Assembly: GCA_031365375.1 (NCBI GenBank)
Contig: JANLXZ010000280.1
Location: 1 to 8,746, forward strand
DNA: 8,746 nt
Origin: JAKFWF01 sp031365375
GTDB lineage: Bacteria; Pseudomonadota; Alphaproteobacteria; Rhizobiales; Hyphomicrobiaceae
Reading direction: 5' to 3'
Notes under the pieces: generated by a model
The model's database searches: none
Told to the model about the DNA's origin: nothing
What the model saw: only the letters and a program-made list of their open reading frames with translations
In this document: positions 5,486 to 8,746 of the stretch, in pieces
Layout: each line of letters begins with the position of its first letter
Numbering within the stretch: position 1 is the first letter of the stretch
Position numbers and translations under genes: made by a program

Positions 5486-6847
5486 CTATTCTACCGGCGG
5501 CTTGAAGCCGATGATATCGTCCATTTTAAGGGCGGATGGCGCGCCCGCAGGAATTCCACGCTTGGCGCGTTCAGCATAATTTTTTGCCTGCTTGAAATCG
5601 CCCTCCAGAAATGCCGCCTGGGCAAGAGAGGCTTCGGCCTCGGGTTGTTTATTTTGCCTATATTGGGCGTCACTCAAGGCCCGATAAGCGCTCGAATTTT
5701 GATCCTCAACCAGCGATCGTCGCAGCATCGTGGCTGCCTCCTCGACCACGGCCGGCTCATTGGTTGCAAGCAGAGCTTGCGCCAACTCGACACGGATCAA
5801 ATTTGCGTCACTAGCCATTTTGAGCGCTTGGCGAAGGGGGGGAATGGCCTCCTTTGCCCGGCCCGACCTTTTGTAGAAATCGCCTTTGAGCTCGTGGAAA
5901 TATGCGTTGTCGGGCCGCTCTTTGATCATCAAATCCAAATCCGCAACGGCTGCCTCGACGGAATTCGGCCCGCCTTGGAAGTATTTGGCGATGGCGCGAG
6001 CATAGCGTGCAGGCATCGATGTGTCAGAGGTCGGGTAGCGATTGAACACCGCTTGCGGTCGCGTGAGATAGCCCGCCAGTTTGGCGCGCATCATATCGTG
6101 TCGCATCTGCAAAGGTGTGGGATCCTTGAGCTGATAGGTGACGTTTTTCTGCACGCTATCGCGCAACTGCGCCAACCGCTCGGTCGCGACGGGATGACTT
6201 CGAACGAAGGGGTCCTTGTTCTGATCGCCGATATATTCCTGCTGCGCAAACCGCTCGAAGGTTTCGAGCATGCCGCGGCCGGACTGATTGGTTTTATTGA
6301 GGAACGAAAGGCCCGCCTGATCCGCCGCAGATTCCTGACTGCGCCGCTCCGCTAGCAGGCTGCGCATAATTAGCTCGTCGCCGGCAGCTGCAGCCGCCGC
6401 ATTACCCGTCGCCACCGCAACGCCAATTCCAAGAACGCGGGCCAATAAAATACGGCTGGTGTCGCGTGCGATCCGCGCCCTCAGAGCCGCCATGTGGCCG
6501 CCGGTAATGTGACCGGCTTCATGCGCAATGACACCGATGACCTGGTTCGGCGTATCGGCTTGCTGCAACGCGCCGGTGTGAATGAACACATTGCGGCCAT
6601 CGAGCACGAAGGCATTGAAGGCGTCGCTCTTGACAATCCGCATGGCAACGCGGCCTTCGCCAAGTCCAGCCACCTTGAAGATCGGTCGCGCATAATCGTT
6701 GAGCAGCTGCTCGATTTCGGTGTCGCGAATCAGTCCTTGCGCGGCGACTGGGCCACCGAGCATAAGCGATGCCAGCAACACTCCGCTCGAATACTTCGCC
6801 AATCGCCGTAACGAGTTCGGTTTCTTCAACGTTTGTCTCGAATCCAT
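5486..6847 (-). CDS. Periplasmic M48-family zinc metalloprotease with TPR region (BepA/YfgC-like)
   Basis: A 453-residue exported zinc protease. Residues 1-37 form a signal peptide (basic start, SSGVLLASLMLGG, cleavage near VAAQ). The M48 catalytic domain has HEAGH at 109-113 (zinc ligands H109 and H113, catalytic E110), preceded by AFNAFVLDGRNVFIHTGAL in two parts (76-84, 85-94), and the third ligand E172 in QESAAD. Residues from about 280 to 430 are Ala-rich helical repeats that read as tetratricopeptide repeats (for example YFHELKGDFYKRSGRAKEAI, 273-345 region, and SSAYRALSDAQYRQNKQPEA). This layout matches E. coli BepA, which helps assemble or degrade outer membrane proteins such as LptD. 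ATG 6847 gives a good signal peptide; the ribosome binding site is weak. It heads the - strand block and is followed by the DsbA-family gene. The exact substrate in this organism is unknown. Confidence 0.93.
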   Translation of the reverse strand: MDSRQTLKKPNSLRRLAKYSSGVLLASLMLGGPVAAQGLIRDTEIEQLLNDYARPIFKVAGLGEGRVAMRIVKSDAFNAFVLDGRNVFIHTGALQQADTPNQVIGVIAHEAGHITGGHMAALRARIARDTSRILLARVLGIGVAVATGNAAAAAAGDELIMRSLLAERRSQESAADQAGLSFLNKTNQSGRGMLETFERFAQQEYIGDQNKDPFVRSHPVATERLAQLRDSVQKNVTYQLKDPTPLQMRHDMMRAKLAGYLTRPQAVFNRYPTSDTSMPARYARAIAKYFQGGPNSVEAAVADLDLMIKERPDNAYFHELKGDFYKRSGRAKEAIPPLRQALKMASDANLIRVELAQALLATNEPAVVEEAATMLRRSLVEDQNSSAYRALSDAQYRQNKQPEAEASLAQAAFLEGDFKQAKNYAERAKRGIPAGAPSALKMDDIIGFKPPVE

Positions 6848-6916
6848 GAAATCGTCGTGACCACCGTTAGCGCCTGAAATTTGTCGGGACCGTAATTAGG
6901 TGTAGGAAAACGGTCA
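6848..6916. promoter_or_regulatory. Divergent spacer between M48 protease and aminotransferase genes
   Basis: These 69 bases separate two diverging genes, so promoters for both must lie here or overlap the coding ends. I could not identify convincing -35/-10 pairs in either direction. Near the + strand start, AGGA (6904-6907) sits 9 bases before ATG 6917 and serves as its ribosome binding site. Confidence 0.45.
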
Positions 6917-8155
6917 ATGCATGGCGGGGCAATGAAGCCGCCGCCGACAATCAGGCCGTCCATGAATCAAAACGTCCGCGCGCACGAACTTCTGCAGAGA
7001 GCCGCATCACAACGTAGCGGCATTTCCTCGTTCATTGTCATGGACGTGATGCGAGCCGCTGCCGCGCGCGAGGCGGCGGGGCATCGCGTTATCCATATGG
7101 AGGTCGGCCAGCCGGGCACATCGGCGCCAAAGACTGCGCGCGAGGCCGTGAAACGAGCGCTCGACGCGGACACTTTGGGTTACACGATGGCCCTCGGCAT
7201 GCCGGAGCTGCGGCAACGTATCGCCGGACTTTACCGAACTTGGTACGGCATCGACATCGACCCTGCGCGCGTCGTCGTCACCAGCGGGTCGTCGGCCGCT
7301 TTTGTTCTGGGATTTCTAACGCTGTTTGATCAAGGCGCGCGGGTTGGTCTGCCGGCGCCCGGGTACCCGTGTTATCGCCACGTATTATCGGCACTCGGCC
7401 AGCAGCCGGTAATTCTCGAAACCAACGCCGCCACGCGGTGGATGCCAACGCTCGCACAAGTCGAGCGGTCGATCGAGGAGCACCGCCTCGACGGATTGCT
7501 AATTGCCAGTCCGGCAAACCCGACCGGCACGATGATGGAGCCCGCGCGTCTCTCAGTTATAGCGCGCGCCTGTCGCGATCGCGGTGTGTGGTTCATTTCG
7601 GACGAAATTTATCACGGGTTGAGTTACGGATTGCCCGACCGAACGGCGCTCAACTTCTCCGACGACGCCATAGTCATCAACAGCTTCTCAAAATACTTCT
7701 CGATGACCGGCTGGCGCGTCGGCTGGATGGTCATGCCGGAGCGGCTGATCCCAGCGGTCGAGCGGCTTGCTCAAAACCTCTATATCTCGCCACCGGCGGT
7801 CGCCCAAGTTGCAGCCATCGGTGCGTTCGATGGCATCGAGGAACTGGAAGCAAACAAGCGCGTCTACCGCATCAACCGCGATCTACTGCTGGACGGGCTC
7901 CCCAAGGCAGGCCTCGACCAATTGGTCCCGGCCGATGGCGCATTTTATCTCTACGCCGATGTCAGCCGCTTTACCTCCGATAGCTTGGCGTTTGCAAAAC
8001 AGATGCTTGAGGAGACCGGCATTGCGGCCACACCTGGCGTCGATTTCGATGAAGCGCGCGGCCACAATTTCCTCCGCTTTTCATACTCAGGTACGACCGC
8101 GGATATGTCCGATGCCATTGAGCGCCTGAAAGGCTGGAGCGTTTTGCACCGTTAA
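6917..8155 (+). CDS. Pyridoxal phosphate-dependent aminotransferase, class I/II
   Basis: A 412-residue fold-type I PLP enzyme that transfers amino groups between an amino acid and a 2-oxo acid in the cytosol. Family signatures are complete: VIHMEVGQP (58-66), GYTMALGMPELR (88-99), TSGSSAAF (122-129) for phosphate binding, NPTG (201-204), the PLP-contacting D229 and Y232 in SDEIYHGLSY, the Schiff-base lysine K259 in NSFSKYFSMTGWRVGW, and R387 in FLRFSY, the arginine that normally binds the substrate carboxylate. Substrate specificity cannot be read from sequence; aspartate, aromatic or alanine-type activities are all possible. ATG 6917 has an AGGA ribosome binding site and is preferred. ATG 6932 and ATG 6962 are alternatives; the last gives an N-terminus closer to the usual family length, as the first 15 residues (MHGGAMKPPPTIRPS) look unconserved. 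It is divergent from the M48 gene and not obviously linked to it in function. Confidence 0.93.
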   Translation: MHGGAMKPPPTIRPSMNQNVRAHELLQRAASQRSGISSFIVMDVMRAAAAREAAGHRVIHMEVGQPGTSAPKTAREAVKRALDADTLGYTMALGMPELRQRIAGLYRTWYGIDIDPARVVVTSGSSAAFVLGFLTLFDQGARVGLPAPGYPCYRHVLSALGQQPVILETNAATRWMPTLAQVERSIEEHRLDGLLIASPANPTGTMMEPARLSVIARACRDRGVWFISDEIYHGLSYGLPDRTALNFSDDAIVINSFSKYFSMTGWRVGWMVMPERLIPAVERLAQNLYISPPAVAQVAAIGAFDGIEELEANKRVYRINRDLLLDGLPKAGLDQLVPADGAFYLYADVSRFTSDSLAFAKQMLEETGIAATPGVDFDEARGHNFLRFSYSGTTADMSDAIERLKGWSVLHR

Positions 8156-8165
8156 GGAACAAAAG

Positions 8166-8190
8166 CCGATCGGAAACGTTTTTCGATTGG
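8166..8190 (+). other. Hairpin between the aminotransferase and DUF992 genes
   Basis: On the + strand CCGATCGGAAA (8166-8176) pairs with TTTTCGATTGG (8180-8190) around a CGT loop: 11 pairs, two of them G-U. Because G-U pairing works only in the + transcript, the structure is stronger there than on the other strand. It starts 10 bases after the aminotransferase stop and ends 27 bases before the DUF992 start, with no T-run after it. It may trim or protect the aminotransferase message or fold in the DUF992 leader. Confidence 0.35.
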
Positions 8191-8217
8191 TGGGAAAATC
8201 TTACGGGGAAAATAAAC

Positions 8218-8697
8218 ATGAAGTTTTCAACGCTATTAGCGTCAGCGAGCGTGTGCGTTTTTTCTGGCTTAGCCCTAAGTGACCAATCACACGCACAGCC
8301 AGCTCAGATCGAGATCGGCACGCTGACCTGCTCCGGTAGCGGCGGCGTTGGCTATATCATTGGATCAAAGAAGTTTTTCGATTGCCGATTTCGTTCGGCG
8401 GCCGACGGTTACCGAGAACGCTACAGTGCCTCGATCACCAAAATAGGACTAGACGTCGGGATCACCGGGCCAACCACGATAGTTTGGACAGTGCTCGCGG
8501 CAGAGCGGCGGCTCCGGCCACGTGCTCTAGCGGGCAATTATGTGGGAGCAACGGCCAACGCCTCGATCGGTGTTGGCGGTGGTGCCAACGCGCTTGTCGG
8601 CGGATCGAAACGCTCCTTCACCCTGCAGCCGTTCAGCATCCAAGGCCAATCTGGCGTGAACCTCGCAGTTGCGGTTTCGGGGTTGCGTCTGCGTTAG
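8218..8697 (+). CDS. DUF992 domain-containing secreted protein
   Basis: A 159-residue member of the DUF992 family, small exported proteins of Hyphomicrobiales without known function. Residues 1-26 form a signal peptide with likely cleavage after SHA (24-26). The mature part shows the family pattern: IGTLTCSGSGGVGYIIGS (33-50), FFDCRFRS (53-60), YSASITKIGLDVGITG (69-84), the block ALAGNYVGATANASIGVG (103-120) followed by GGANALVGGS, and a C-terminus FTLQPFSIQGQSGVNLAVAV ending LRLR. C38 and C56 probably form a disulfide. The gene has a good ribosome binding site (GGGGAA, 8205-8210). It follows the aminotransferase by 62 bases, close enough for shared transcription, but a hairpin lies in between and it may be independent. 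A hairpin near the window end could be its terminator. Confidence 0.92.
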   Translation: MKFSTLLASASVCVFSGLALSDQSHAQPAQIEIGTLTCSGSGGVGYIIGSKKFFDCRFRSAADGYRERYSASITKIGLDVGITGPTTIVWTVLAAERRLRPRALAGNYVGATANASIGVGGGANALVGGSKRSFTLQPFSIQGQSGVNLAVAVSGLRLR

Positions 8698-8722
8698 CCG
8701 CCAGCAATTTAAATAGAATGCC

Positions 8723-8746
8723 CTCTCGGCGCATCTGCACCGAGAG
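8723..8746 (+). terminator. Possible terminator stem after DUF992, cut by window end
   Basis: CTCTCGG (8723-8729) and CCGAGAG (8740-8746) form a perfect 7-base stem with a 10-base loop, 25 bases after the DUF992 stop. The window stops at the last base of the stem, so the T-run that would define an intrinsic terminator cannot be seen. Confidence 0.45.

Noticed and set aside
5483..6355. A 290-codon + strand frame opposite the M48 protease gene
   Set aside because: Antisense shadow of a gene with intact HEAGH and TPR regions; no recognisable domain or ribosome binding site.
7089..7097. TTATCCATA, an 8/9 DnaA-box match
   Set aside because: It is a single imperfect copy inside the conserved coding sequence of the aminotransferase (VIHMEVGQP), so coding constraint explains it.

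Overview
The window looks like ordinary chromosomal DNA of an alphaproteobacterium, most likely in the order Hyphomicrobiales (a Bradyrhizobium/Xanthobacteraceae/Hyphomicrobium-like lineage). Three things point there: an NDUFA12-type complex I accessory subunit next to a DUF2155 protein, a DUF992 secreted protein, and the gene order M48 protease - DsbA-family protein - accB - accC - aat - DUF2155 - NDUFA12. The assignment rests on protein family recognition and remembered gene order, not on a search. All nine recognised genes are complete, with no frameshift or internal stop. I see no insertion sequence, CRISPR array, tRNA or rRNA.

Layout. Positions 1-643 hold no gene I can support, but contain an inverted pair of DnaA-box-like sequences (407-426) and a compact nested hairpin (480-523). 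The + strand then carries NDUFA12 (644-1042) and the DUF2155 gene (1210-1707). A convergent block on the - strand follows, read from right to left: a periplasmic M48 metalloprotease with a TPR-like C-terminal half (6847-5486), a DsbA-family thiol oxidoreductase (5411-4542), accB (4375-3908), accC (3853-2510) and aat (2403-1720). A 69-base divergent spacer separates the protease from a fold-type I PLP aminotransferase on the + strand (6917-8155). A DUF992 secreted protein (8218-8697) and a hairpin cut by the window edge close the window.

How the genes work together. AccB (biotin carrier) and AccC (biotin carboxylase) form half of acetyl-CoA carboxylase, the entry to fatty acid synthesis. Aat adds Leu/Phe to N-terminal Lys/Arg for ClpS/ClpAP degradation. 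The M48 protease and DsbA-like protein both carry export signals and could form an envelope protein quality-control pair. NDUFA12 and DUF2155 are co-oriented but separated by 167 bases.

No exotic new system is evident. The points most worth a second look are the DnaA-box palindrome upstream of NDUFA12, the apparent absence of aroQ between dsbA and accB, the protease/DsbA pairing with an extra C-terminal cysteine pair, and several structured intergenic elements.
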